DNA from: Polytrichum commune
Taxonomy: Eukaryota; Streptophyta; Polytrichopsida; Polytrichales; Polytrichaceae
Assembly: GCA_950295325.1 (NCBI GenBank)
Contig: OX485806.1
Span: 52,633,169 to 52,697,168 of the forward strand
Direction of reading: 5' to 3'
Length of the DNA stretch: 64,000 nucleotides
Part shown: piece after piece, positions 47,716 to 59,897 of the stretch
Position numbering within the stretch: the stretch's first letter is position 1
Layout: each line of letters opens with the position of its first letter
Position numbers and translations under genes: made by a program
Notes under the pieces: model-generated
Databases searched by the model: none
What the model was told of the DNA's origin: nothing
The model's input: the letters and a program-made list of their open reading frames with translations, nothing else

Positions 47716-49281
47716 TGTCAGACACAAAACCCCACCCTAATGCGTCGTAGTCCGGGTGAGGGGTCATGACTGACATCCACAAGAGTGGTCTCACTTGACC
47801 CTTGATATGAATCACCACCATGTCCACACTTTTGGTATCACACCCAATGTTTTACTCCAAGGAAAATACAGTTACAAGCATTAAAAAATGCTCTTGTACC
47901 CACAAGTGTTTATCCTACTCTAACCCAAGAAGAATCTCAAATTCACCACTCCAGCCTAGTGCATTTAACTACCAACATTCCTCCAACACTAACACACCTT
48001 TCCTGCCTCTAAGCCCTTCCTAATCCGATTTTCACCTAGGTATCGGCCCTTCAACCGGCCCTCTCGGTTATTGAGCCCACTGCCCAACTGCCTTACTCGT
48101 GCCTGTGTCCAACCTTTGGTTTCGGCTAACCATGCCAGAGCCGGGTGCCAGTTAAGAGGCTCAGACCTCACTCCAGCTGCCCTCCTTAGTTGCTGGCCTA
48201 TCACCGCTCGAACCTGAACTGTGAAGAAGTCCAGTACTTAACTCCTGCAGCCTTGGTGTGACAGCTTCACTTACTGATGTCCAATGCCCCACCCCCTGTT
48301 GTAATCCTCGGTGGCGAGATGCGGGTGGCCTTGAATCTGAAGTTCCCTTCTCTCCTGCTCCACTGCCATCGGTGGCTGGTAAGTGGGCAGCTCAAAGTGA
48401 GAAAGGCCGACATTGCCCCCTCATGTTCAATTTCTATCATCCCTCCTCCTTGGCACTGCCCGCATAAGAATGACTGCCCATTCACTACGATTCCTAGATG
48501 ATTTCTTCTCCTTAATCAACTAAAGAGTGCCACATTCTTCAACACCGAAGCGGCAATTTCTCATTCATTACTTGCTCTCGGAATTCCAAATTACCCCAAA
48601 CTCAGCATGAATCTGCCCTTGTCCTCACTTTTAGATTTACCACCTGCTCTTCCTTCTCGGTTCAAGTTTGTGCTGAAATGGCCGGAAGAACAAAATGAGA
48701 TGCCGAAAGCGACTCATCCCTCGTTCCTCAGATGTTGTCTCCCTTTTTTCCCAATTCTGGAGCATTCGGTAACGCCCGAGCTCTCTACGGCCAAGAACCT
48801 CAGTCACCCCTGCCCTCGCACACAATTTGCTGCATTTCCTCTACACAACCTTTCACATTTTGATCAGTCGTGCCCCCCTGCGCCGCACCGTAGCTTGCTC
48901 CCCTCCGTCCAGCGCACACACACACACTCCCCGAGACTGCCAGCCGACTCCCAAGTGCCTTCTCCCCAGTCCCGAGTCTGGGATTTTCTAGGGGTACCGT
49001 CCCTCTCTTCCAAAATGAACACCAGCAACGCCCACACTGGTCATTTAACCCAGCCTTTGAACTCTTAAGGCCCCTCTCCCCCTTTCTCTACTTAAATCTA
49101 ATCAACCATTTTTTCCTTTTCAACCCGTAAGTCACACATCTTCGAGCCTCTAGTTTAATTTAACAATAACTATAAACACCACTATTTTTAATGTTTTTGA
49201 ATAGTTGACTGCAATCAAAACTCTAATTTTTCTAATCTATCTGAGATCAAGAGTACATGTGGACCCAAATTTGGGCTCACA
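47716..49281 (-). mobile_element. Family B solo LTR (1566 bp)
   Basis: The minus strand begins TGTGAGCCCAAATTTGG at 49281 and ends GTGTCTGACA at 47716, with a perfect TSD gtgac (47711-47715 and 49282-49286). The family hallmark (CCCGGACTACGACGCATTAGGG on the minus strand) is at about 47731-47752. The frame at 48607-49068 (153 codons) is inside the LTR and is not supported as a gene. Confidence 0.92.
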
Positions 49282-49414
49282 GTGACACATGGCACAATTG
49301 AGTATTGTAATAAAACATTTTGAAGGGAATAAAAATAATTCATGAGATTTTATTTATTATAGCAAACAATTATGAGTTCACATGAGGTCCAGAAATGCTA
49401 GGCTGAGAGGAATT

Positions 49415-52400
49415 CTAGAAAGTAGATTGTATTAAGAGGCCCCCTTCGAGGATGAGTTTGACCTCATTGAAGCTAAATGTCGGGGCATGAATGAACAAGT
49501 CAAGGTCCGGGTCTACATTAGAGACCTTGACAAAGATGAAATAGAGGTGTTTGCAATGCAGGAACGAATATCGTTTGCGGCCAAATTTTGATATCATATC
49601 CTTGAAGGCCGGGCAATTACACTTGGGCAGAGAACTCATAGTGAGTTGGTAAATAGATTGTGTAGGTGCAAGCTTGGATTGTAATATGATCACACTATCA
49701 AATCCAGGACGTGGAATCATGGTGACCTTTAAGATGGTCCCGTCTATAGCTCGTGCAGACCCCACCATCTGCATTTGTTTTGTTGATGGTGTAGTGGCAA
49801 ACCGTCTGGTAGACTTGGACTGCCTGCAAGAAGGATAAGCGTCTGTGTTGGCTGGAACATCCACGCGGAGAAGTCTAAGGGAGGAGTGGATGTGTTACAG
49901 AGGCGAGTGGGAGTGATGCGCTCTTTCTGCGGGAGCTGAAAGCCGGCATTTTCAAGCTTGAGGATCTCCGGACGAGTGAGGTTGGTACTAAGCTTGACAG
50001 GCCACATGGGAGGGATCGGAGGTTGTTCTTGGTCAACAGAGAATTTGTCGACCCACTTGCGTCGTGAACCTTTGACACAACGCTCAATGTCGTCAGGGCA
50101 AAAAAAAAAACTTCTCGACTTTAGGTGTTGTAAATTTGTAATAGTTCCAAACTCCAAGGTATGTTGGGGTAGGGGTGCTCTTGGAGTTGGAGACGATTTT
50201 TGCAGTGCATTTATTTTTGGTGACAACATGCATGGCCCAACGTGCCTTGGAGGAATTGTAAGGAACGCGAGCAATATGCCAGAGCTTCTCGTCCACTTTG
50301 GATTCTTGAACAGCAGTGACCCGGCAAAAATATAGACTAGTAGGAGGGGGTGGTGGAACCTCTAGCACTGACGGAGAGGTCTCCTCGACAATGGTAGGCA
50401 AAAGTGAAGCATGAGATCTTGTGGTTCTCTGAGCAACACGAAGGCGAGAGAAGTTGATGGTGTCGGGGCGGTGGGTTTTATCGTCGTCTCCAATGGGAGT
50501 GTCGGGCTTACGTTTTTGCGATCCGAATATCTTTGCACCCTCGAGGTGGGGACTACGGGTGCAGAATTCGTCCCCGCCGGGCATGTCGAGGAGAACCTTC
50601 TGTAGAACAGCAGAGTCACCGGTACGTTGAGCACGACGTTGAGCACATCGAAGCTTGAGTTCTTCTTTGCTAGGGCCATCACCCCCAATGCACCCTTCAG
50701 AAATTGATGGTACGCCACAACTTGGAGGAAGGCTCGAATGTAGTCATCCACAGTGGCCACGTATAAATCGCCACCTTTGTTGCCGGACGCTTAAAATACA
50801 TTTGAATGGATTCGGCAAGGTTGCAATTGGGCATTTGTGAGAATTCCTCGGCGGTCATGATTTTCTCCTGCCAATGAAATGGCAGTGTGAGAAATAAGCA
50901 AAGTTTGGGAAAATTAAATTAAAAACAAAAAACAAGAAGTAATAACAGTAAAGACGCACGAATTCCATGAAACCACCCCATTGCCAATAGCGGAAGTGCG
51001 AGAAGGCAAACCAAAGTTGAAAGTATACACTCCATCCTCGGAGGTGCAGTTAGACGAAGCCCACCAGGCCTTGATGGCGAGGTACCTCGTCTCAACTTCC
51101 TGCATAGAAAATGCGTCGCGATACTCGAGGTAGAGACGCTTGTGTTGGTCTTGCAAGTCGTGCTTGATAGAGTTTGGTGTGTTTCTCCAAAGACTGTGTC
51201 CAATGGAAGTAGCAGGTTCTCTCATGCCCATCGATGGGAACCTTTGGATCATCGGACCCGTAGACAATCCTGACGGCATTCCAATTGGCTTGCGCACTGT
51301 CCGCCATGAAGCCTTTGAAGTGAGGCTTGGGGATTCCATGGCGAGCCATGACGTGGTTGAGGTTATGCCAGAAAAGCACTTGAGCATCCTTGTCTTCGGA
51401 TTGGAAGTCGCAGCAAGCGATGGTCGTGACACGCTAGTAGGTTCCGTCGTATACGTGGCAGGCCATGGTGGTCCACTTGGCGACGCGTTTGACATGGTCG
51501 GACATGATCCAAGCATGCTCGAGATCCCCTCTAGGTTGCATGCGCTTAACCAAGTCGACCCCACTACCAAGGCCGACCTCGGACATCTTGAAGACGAAAA
51601 CTTTGTCCGTCTCGTCACCCTGGCCTAGGAATTGATTCCGCTCGACATAGGCCCAGGTGCTGACACCTCTGAGCTTGGCGATGCCATCCATAACTCCTAG
51701 CCTACGCAAGTATTTGAAGGTGGTAACCTTGTTTCGGAGGTGGGGGGAATTCAACTCTTTGCAACGATAAAAAACGGGCTCAAGTTCTTCTAAGGAAAGA
51801 AGTTGATGAGGAACTCACCCACAAGGTCCTTTGCTGGCCTCAAGAACGATTTTGCTATGAGTGGCTTGGGGCGTCGCTCGACGTGCTCCTCGATTAGGGC
51901 GTCGATGCGCTGGCGGCTATCCTTGCAGTTGCTAACCTTGACGGGGTGACAATGATTGCCAAGATGAATGTACGCCCGTTGAGTGGTGTCATTGCCGTGG
52001 ACGTAGAAGATTTTGGCAATGCAGGGTGCAATGCATTTGGGTGGCTCCTTGCAGATCTTGCACACTAGAGTGGAGGAGGTAGGCACGGGACCATCAACTG
52101 GAAAAATGTCCTTGGTAAATCCATCGAATTCAGTATCATTGACTTAGGAGGTACGTTGAACACGTTGGAGGTAGTCGCAAAGAGGATTCTGGCACTGGAG
52201 GTGGCCAACACAGGTGGAGGAACGAAAAGCAAGGCCAAAGTCTTTGCTAATGTTGGTGGTTTGGGTTTTGGTCCAGACATGGCCGTCATAGCGTTTGTCC
52301 ATGCCGTCCATGGATTTGGCCTTGGTATGAGAGGAAGAGACACCAACGGGGGGAAGGACAAACATCCGATTCCCATCAAAGCGAGGAGGGAAGAAATTGA

Positions 52401-53059
52401 CCTCTTCAATTTGCAAAGTGTCATAATCTAACTTCTTGAGGATGTTCTTCCTACCGGTCATGGAAGCAACAGAACGTAGGCATTGAAGAATGGAAATGGA
52501 TGGTTTGGCAGGGGATGGAGGAAGAGGACATAAAGGTTGAAGGCCTACAAGGGGGGGTCAGAAAAGGGGAACTAAGGGAGGAAAGGGATGGCTTGAGAAT
52601 GGGAGTGAATAGAGGTGGCTCATCACCATCCGAGGAATTTGAAAGATGTATGACAGTGTGTATACCAGGTTCAATCTTAACTTTGACCACGGGAGGAGTG
52701 TTTAAAATGGAAGAAGATGAATGGGGAGGGGTAAGGATTTCCGTGGATACATTGGAAAAAGAATGTGAGAGTCCGTACACTATGTATTTACCAGCGCAAA
52801 GTTCCCACACTGATGATCTGTTGTCGGCAACCCTAGAATTCTCACAGATGGTCAATGACAAAAGAGAAGTAGCAATATCGTAAATCTCGCGTTCGACCCA
52901 TATTGTACTCTTTTGCAACGAGAACCTCATACTAAGGTGAAAGGAAGAGACAGATGCAAATCCGTTCGCATCTATGGGGAAAAGAAGGGGGATCCCGACG
53001 CCATTAGCAGGGAGCTCAACCATTTCTGATAAACATGGCATTGTGGATGAGGAAGCCAT
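49415..53059 (-). pseudogene. Mutator-like (MULE) transposase gene, near full length but frameshifted
   Basis: The minus strand gives, in order: a Ser/Pro-rich N-terminus from an ATG at 53059; NILKKLDYDTLQ (about 52440); a Cys/His module C-V-G-H-L-x-C-x4-C (about 52185); LVCKICKEPPKC (about 52060); VDLVKRMQP and WTTMACHVYD (about 51560-51440); the MULE core FKGFMADSAQANWNAVR with CYFHWTQSL (about 51320-51200), which carries the expected catalytic-region Asp and the C/H pair; a 92-bp intron; a low-complexity linker; and a SWIM zinc finger C-N-C-P-A-F...F-L-H-C-K-H-L (about 49620-49530) before the end at 49415. Breaks include a TAA at 52144, a TAG at 51434 and about five frameshifts. No terminal inverted repeats were identified. 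The gene would mobilise Mutator-type DNA transposons; this copy looks dead. Confidence 0.85.
50868..50959 (-). other. Probable GT-AG intron of the MULE gene (92 bp)
   Basis: On the minus strand GTGCGTCTTTACTG opens and TTTCATTGGCAG closes an AT-rich, T-rich 92-bp segment. Removing it joins GGFMEF to EKIMTAEEFSQMPN in phase 0, restoring a continuous protein where the two flanking frames otherwise do not connect. It shows that the gene was transcribed by the host nucleus and not captured as a processed copy. Confidence 0.75.
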
Positions 53060-53762
53060 GGACAAAGAGACGGACGAATAAGAAAAAAATTCAAAAAAAT
53101 GAATACGAGGCAAGGCGACCAGACGATTGGAAACCCTAAACTTTCAACAGTGAAACTATATAGGTATGAGAGGTAGGTGAGGGGTCATTTTGTTAGTGAA
53201 GGAGAGGTATGCCCAGAGAGTAGAGAGCACAGAAGAGAGGAAGAGAGGGTAACTGGAACGCACACATGAAGGAACCAAACCAAAATACAGTCTCCACAAT
53301 CGATCCAGGAAAGAAGCGGAAAAAAAAAGGGAGGCACAAGTTTCAGCAATTCGAAACAGAGGAGACGGAGAGAACTTAAGAAGAAATAGAAAACGTGCAT
53401 AGAAGGAAGAGGGACCCCTACACACTCGCAGAATACTTGTGCAGTGGACAAGAGAGGGTTGAATCTGCAATCGATAGACGAAGAAGCGGAGGACAATGGT
53501 TCACAAGCACCATTTATGGCATAGAGCGAGCATCCGAACAGTTCAAATCTGAGCGGGTGTCACGAGGAGAGAAGAGAGAATTTGATTATTACAGTAAGTT
53601 TGTCGTAGAGGTTATATACACAAGGGGCATTTAAAGATTTAGGTTTATGGGAATAAGAGAATGGAAATTCAAATCTCTAAATATGGAAGAGAACTTGCAA
53701 ACAATGGGGCAAACAAGTTATGGCTCGGGATTTCCAAAATAAGAAACTTGCGCATCGGTGGG
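53060..53762. other. 5' flank of the MULE gene
   Basis: Purine-rich DNA upstream of the transposase start; it should contain promoter and terminal inverted repeat, but I could not match it to the 3' flank near 49300-49410 by eye. Confidence 0.4.
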
Positions 53763-54443
53763 TTTTTGACTTGAAAGAGGTGTATTGTGTATGTTTATGT
53801 ATATAAACTAGCTACATTCATATGTTGAAATTCTTTGGGAATGCACAAGAGTCCGACACTGTCGGAACCGAGAGGATCTTGGGTTGGGTTGCTTGGACAA
53901 GATTTTGACTTGAATGGCTTGTAATATGGATGGATATATGTGTTGCCTACCTAGGGTGATAACTTGGAAGTCTTTTCGAATGCACTAAAGGCCCACCCTC
54001 TCGGATCCGAGAGGGTCTTGGTTGGGTTGCTTGGAACAGATTTTGACTTGAATGGGTTGTAATATGCATGTGATTATATGTTGAGTACCTAGATTCATAT
54101 CTTGAAATTCTTTGGAATGCACTAGAACCCGATCCTCTCGGATCCGAGAGGGTTTTGGGTTGGGTTGCTTGGACCATATTTTGACTTGAATGGGTTGTAA
54201 TATGGATGGATATATATGTTGTCTAGTTAGGGTGATAACTTGGAATTCTTTTTGAATGCACTAGAGGCCGACCTTCTCGGATCCGAGAGGGTCTTGGTTG
54301 GGTTGCTTGAAACAGATTTTGACTTTAATGGGTTGTAATATGCATGTGATTATATGTTGAGTACCTAGATTCATATCTTGAAATTCTTTGGAATGCACTA
54401 GAGCCCGACCTTCTCGGATCCGAGAGGGTCTTGGGTAGGATTG
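53763..54443. repeat. ~138-bp satellite array, left block (about 5 units)
   Basis: Five units with palindromes at about 53850, 53990, 54127, 54270 and 54405 (spacing about 137-140 bp). Each unit has GAATGCACTAGAGGCCGACC, the palindrome CTCTCGG(A/T)NCCGAGAG, TTGGGTTGGGTTGCTTGGA, TTTTGACTTGAATGGGTTG and either GGTGATAACTTGGAATTC or TACCTAGATTCATATCTTG. Several copies have GGATCC at the centre, making the palindrome perfect. The block ends exactly at the family B LTR start. Confidence 0.92.
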
Positions 54444-55955
54444 TGTGAGCCCAACACTGCACACATATCGGTTCTTGACTCTTAAAATTCATAAAAAGGT
54501 AGGCTTTGACTTTTCATGGATTAATTAAAACATAAAAAGAGTGTGTCTTTTAGTTGGATTGCAATTTAGACTTAAGGTTGGTTTTGCATTTAAGTATTGT
54601 TGGGTTCGGAAAAACCGCATGGAGGTAGAATTATTAATTTAAAGGCTGTGGGGGGCTGTGTGGGCCTCTCGGCCCATGGCCAAAGGGATGGGTTGTTCTT
54701 GGTCTAGTTAGGCTTAGTTGTTATCCATTTAGGGGGAGGGGTGAGGTCACCCTAGAAAAATCCGGTCAGTAGGAAGTGGCAGTTAAGTGAACTACGACGG
54801 GGAAGGAGCTGGGTGTGACTGGGGGAAGATTTGAAGGGCTTCTCGAGAAAAGGGAGGCGGCAGTATGGCTGGGAAAGAAGGCACCAGTGTGTGCGGGAGG
54901 CGGCAGTTGATGGTAGCAATGTGAGCTACACACGTGGCTATGGACCAAGACCGAAATGAGCTGGAGTGGACACTAAAAACTTGGAGAGTCAGGAAGGAAT
55001 GAGTAACCAGGAGCATTCACCTGGAACAAGGAGGCATTGCAACATCAAAGATCAATGAGGCATTAAGGGGGGAAGCAAAGAAGTTTTGAATTGGCGGCAG
55101 CAAGGGTTCAATTCCGAATGCTTCAGTTCTATAGGTCGGATTAGGAAGGTGTGGAAATGGTCTGAGTAATGTCATGTTGATATAATTGAAGCCTGACATT
55201 TGGGCGAATCTGGGTTGGGGTGATAGCGGCACTAGAAATTCCTTCGAAGGTTGCAGGTAGACACAAGCAGGAAGGATTGAGCGGAGGCGAAGCCTCAGCT
55301 TCTACTGCGACGAGGTTGTTGGACAAGCTGCAGACTGAGGGAGGCTAGCACCAGTGGGTGGATTGATGGTGCCGGCGGGTAAGCAGCTGACTAAGGGCGC
55401 AGTAAGGACCTGGCCATGTCGGCGGGCTCCCAAGCCGAGGACTTAAGGAGAATGGGAACTACTAGGCACACGGCATGGTACCTAATTGACAAGGGACTCG
55501 GGAGTGGAGATGACGGGCGATTATGGGCGCCCCATCTATCCGAACAGCGTTGATTTTCTTCTGGCTTGATTTTTCTGAGAGGATTTAACCGGTTCGGTTA
55601 GGACCTACAAGATATGGGTTAGTAGCTGGGGTAGTTAGATTAGCCAAAAAATGTTTATAAGATAGTTAACAAGGGTGGTGTATGTACAAAAACCACCATG
55701 GGGGTGTGGTAGATTTAGAATAACGGAGATTAGGTATGAGTGTGAGGATCCCAAAGAATGGGGTTGGGTAGGAATATGAAACTATGAGAAACAAAAACAT
55801 TGCTTAATGCTTGTACCTCATACCAGGGAGTAAAACATGTGTGTTCTTATGCTACATGGACAAGGACTCAAACAAGACAGAAAACATTAGGTGTTGAAAT
55901 GTGGGCCATGGGCTCTCACCCGGACTATGACGCTTAAGGGTGGGGTTTTGTGGCT
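54444..55955 (+). mobile_element. Family B 5' LTR
   Basis: It begins TGTGAGCCCAACACTG and reaches the family 3' hallmark CCCGGACTATGACGC at about 55917-55931 and GGGTGGGGTTTTGTGGCT at about 55938-55955, where the terminal CACA expected from other copies is mutated or missing. Gag of the same family follows, so it is a 5' LTR and not a solo copy. No clear PBS was recognised after it. It sits within the 138-bp satellite. Confidence 0.8.
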
Positions 55956-56038
55956 ATCCCCTGTTTGGGATTTTTCACTTAAGTGGGCTTGCAGGTTCTC
56001 TTTCCTCACCTCCTCAATTTTAAACCACACCAAGAAAA

Positions 56039-57467
56039 ATGAAAACATTAAGGAGTGAAGGTAGTGAGGGGTATGTTTGGTCAAGTGAGGGTCGATCGAT
56101 TCTTTGGGTGATGCAACGTAAGACTCGATCTCAAAAACCAAGTCTGGAATTAGGTCTAGACAAAGTTACACGTAGGAGGAAATTATCTAGGATTAGTGAG
56201 GATGTGGAGCCTAGTGTTAGTCCATTGCTAGGAACATTAGAAGTAGAGGCTCAACTTGAGAAAGAGGCAACTCCTTTTGAGTTGAGTGGCAAGACGTCAT
56301 CAGAGACTGATACACTTAGGGAAAACATTCCAATAGAAATTGGTAAGGACATACGAGTGGATACACCAGTCACCAATGCTTAGGAGGGAGGCGGAATACC
56401 GCCCATACCACCCGTACCCCCCATTGATCCCATTGATTCATTGGTTAGACCGAGAGGTTTACCAATTGTGGTTCTACAAAACTTGGCGGCGGTGGATATG
56501 CCATCCCACCTCCCTAAATTTAATGGAACTAAAGACGAGGATCCATCTAGGCACATGGAAAGGTACATTGTAAAGTTGGCTAGTTTTCTTGTGACTTTTC
56601 CGGGATATTGGTTGGTTTGGTTTCCTACCACTCTAGAGGGTGAAGCTTATGAGTGGTATAGAGACCATGCCGAAGGATATTTTAGAGGTTGGGAGCAATT
56701 GCAAAGGGAGTTTTTGAATGAATTTAGGCCGGAGGTCAGTCAAGGTACGGCTTTTAGGGCATTGGCTTCATTGAAACAAGGAAGGGAAGAGGAGATTTCG
56801 GCTTCCATTAGGAGGTTTGATTTAGTGTGTACACGATTTATGGGCACCATGCTCAATGATAACACACTAAAACAATTCTTTATTCAATGATTCTTTAAAT
56901 TGGGAACAATTAAGAGTGTTCTTTGAGAGGAATCCTTAGACTTTGGCGGATGCCAAGAGGGCGGCTAAAGATATGGAAAATTTAGATAGGAATCATGAAA
57001 GACTGTGGAGAAGGGATGATGAATTCATCCCTCAATTCATTCCCATTCGACTGGGAGTAGTGGAGGAAGAGCCAGGTAAGTATGCGAGTCAAGCCCCATA
57101 CGCTCTCATTGACGCGGGTCCACGTCCTTTAGTGGTTAGGAAACCGGCGCCACTTCTAGCATTACCGGACCCTTGAATGGATCCTCATCTTGAGGAAGTG
57201 GAGAAAATGTTGGGTGTTAGTCACTTGGGATTTCAGGAGGCCATGATTAAGCAAATGCAAAGTCTTACGGATCGGATGTCATTGATGGTCAGGAGTCAAC
57301 AACCTGGTCCTCCTTTTCAAGTTGAATCGGGTAGGCATGCTTCGGGATTGTATTGTATTCAGTGTGGCCAACCGGGTCATACTCGTCAGTTCTGTACGAG
57401 TGGACAACACCAGGATCAAAGAATAAACGGTGGCCCACCTCCACAAAACCAAAAGAATTGTTTTTGA
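56039..57467 (+). pseudogene. Family B Ty3/gypsy gag
   Basis: One frame from the ATG at 56039 runs to 56890 with a single TAG at 56381-56383. It contains an N-terminal hydrophilic part and then the retrotransposon gag core (LPKFNGTKDEDPSRHMERY, then GEAYEWYRDH, LQREFLNEF, ISASIRRFDLVC). After a one-base insertion near 56921 the protein continues in another frame from 56943 (LDRNHERLWRRDDE, PYALIDAGPRPL, HLEEVEKMLG) to the zinc knuckle C-I-Q-C-G-Q-P-G-H-T-R-Q-F-C. Stops TGA at 56888 and 57174 fit G/R codons lost by transitions or similar change. Pol is absent: the sequence passes straight back into satellite near 57455. Confidence 0.88.
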
Positions 57468-59897
57468 ATGCATAAGAGGCCGACCCTCTCAGCATCGAGA
57501 GGGTCTTGTGTTGGGTTGCTTGGACCAGATGTTGACTTGAATGGGTTGTAATATGGATGCATATATATGTTGAGTACCTAGATTCATATCTTGAAATTCT
57601 TTGGAATGCACTACGGGCCGATCCTCTCAGAACCGAGAGGATCTTGGGTTGGGTTGGTTGGACCAGATTTTGAATTTAATGGGTTGCAATATGCATGTGT
57701 ATATATGTTGCTTAGCTAGGGTGATAACTTGGAATTCTTTCCGAATGCACTAGAGGCCGACCCTCTCTGATCCGAGAGGGTCTTGGGTTACGGTTGCTTG
57801 GACCAGATTTTGACTTGAATGGGTTGCAATGTGGATGTGTATATATATGGACTAGCTAGATTCATATTTTAAAATTCTTTGGCACTGTACTAGAGGCCAA
57901 CCCTCTCGGAACCGAGAGGGTCTTGGTTGCGGTTGCTTGGACTAGATTTTGACTTGAATGGGTTGCACTATGGATGTGAATATATGTTGAATACCTAGAT
58001 TCATATCTTTAAATTCTTTGGAATGCACAATAGGCCGACCCTCTCGGAACTGAGAGGGTTTTGGGTTGGTTTGGTTGGACAGGATTTTGACTTGAATGGG
58101 TTGTAATATGGATGTGTACATATGGTTCCTAGCTTGGGTGATAACTTGGAATTCTTTTTGAATGCACTAGAGGCCGACCCTCTCGGAACCGAGAGGGTCT
58201 TGTGTTGGGTTGCTTGGAGTTGATTTTGACTTGAATGGGCTTTACTATGGATGTGTATATATCTTGAGTACCTAGATTCATATGTACAAATCGTACGGGT
58301 ATGCATTAGAGGCCGACCCTCTCAGAACCGAGAAGGTCTTGGGTTGGGTTAGTTGGACCAGATTTTGACTTGAATGGGTTGTAATATGCATGGATATATA
58401 TGTTGAGTACCTAGATTCATATTTTAAAATTCTTTGGAATACACTAGGGGCCGACCCTCTTCGAATCGAGAGGGTCTTGGGATGGGTTGGTTGGACCAGA
58501 TTTTGAATCGAATGGGTTGTAATATGGATGGATATATATATTGAGTACCTAGATTCATACCTTAAAATTCTTTGGAATGCACTAGATGCCGTCCCTCTCA
58601 AAACCGATAGGGTCTTGGGTTGGGTTGGTTGGATCAGATTTTGACTTGAATGGGTTGTAATATGGATGGATATATATATTGAGTACCTAGATTCATATCT
58701 TGAAATTCTTTGGAATGCATTAGGGGCCGACCCTCTCGGAACCGAAAGGGTCTTGGGTTGGGTTGGTTGGATCAGATTTTGACTTGAATGGGTTGTAATA
58801 TGGATGGATATATATATTGAGTACCTAGATTCATATCTTGAAATTCTTTGGAATGCACTAGGGGCCGACCCTCTCGGAACCGAGAGGGTCTTGGGTTGGG
58901 TTGGTTGGATCAGATTTTGACTTGAATGGGTTGTAATATGGATGGATATATATATTGAGTATCTAGATTCATATCTTGAAATTCTTTGGAATGCATTAGG
59001 GGCCGACCCTCTCGGAACCAAGAGGGTCTTGGGTTGGGTTGGTTGGATCAGATTTTGACTTGAATGGGTTGTAATATGGATGGATATATATATTGAGTAC
59101 CTAGATTCATATCTTGAAATTCTTTGGAATGCATTAGGGGCCGACCCTCTCGGAACCAAGAGGGTCTTGGGTTGGGTTGGTTGGATCAGATTTTGACTTG
59201 AATGGGTTGTAATATGGATGGATATATATATTGAGTACCTAGATTCATATCTTGAAATTCTTTGGAATGCACTAGGGGCCGACCCTCTCGGAACCGAGAG
59301 GGTCTTGGGTTGGGTTGGTTGGATCAAATTTTGACTTGAATGGGTAGTAATATGGATGTGTTTATATGTTGCCTAGCCAGGGTGATAACTTGGAATTCTT
59401 TTCGAATGCACTAGAGGCCGACCCTCTCGGATCCGAGAGGGTCCTTGGTTAGGTTATTTGGACTTGATTTTTACTTGAATGGGTTGCAATATGGATGTGT
59501 ATATATCTTGAGTACCTAGAATCATATGTACAAATCGTACGGGTATACATTGGAAGCCGTCCCTCTCGGAACCGATAGGGTCTTGGGTTGGGTTGCTTGG
59601 ATCATATTTTGACTTGAATGGGTTGCAATATGGATGTGTTTATATCTTGAGTACCTAGATTCATATGTACAAGTCATACGGGTATGCACTAGAGGCCGAC
59701 CCTCCCGGAACCGAGAGGGTCTTGGATTGGGTTGGTTGGACCAAATTTTGACTTGAATGGGTAGTAATATGGATGTGTTTATATGTTGCCTAGCCAGGGT
59801 GATAACTTGGAATTCTTTTCGAATGCACTAGAGGCCGACCCTCTCGAATCCGAGAAGGTCCTTGGTTGGGTTGTTTGGATTTGATTTTGAATTGAAT
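57455..59897. repeat. ~138-bp satellite array, right block (about 18 units)
   Basis: Eighteen palindromes can be located at about 57480, 57617, 57757, 57896, 58036, 58173, 58312, 58451, 58588, 58727, 58865, 59003, 59141, 59279, 59418, 59558, 59696 and 59835. Units between about 58640 and 59330 are almost identical to one another, the rest more diverged. Three unit types differ in the segment before the palindrome: GGTGATAACTTGG, TACCTAGATTCATATCTTG, and TATGTACAAATCGTACGGG. A 138-bp period divisible by three leaves a long minus-strand frame (58278-59327), which is a by-product. Confidence 0.95.

Noticed and set aside
48607-49068. 153-codon plus-strand ORF
   Set aside because: Lies wholly within a family B solo LTR with perfect TSD, and no equivalent protein was recognised in other copies.
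58278-59327. 349-codon minus-strand ORF with 46-residue repeats
   Set aside because: It is produced by the satellite period (138 bp, divisible by three) lacking stops in one frame of the homogenised units; diverged units break it and no protein family fits.
53763-59897. Resemblance of the array to a CRISPR (palindromic repeats at regular spacing)
   Set aside because: The sequence between palindromes is also repeated, unit length is 138 bp, and the context is plant nuclear retrotransposons with no cas genes.
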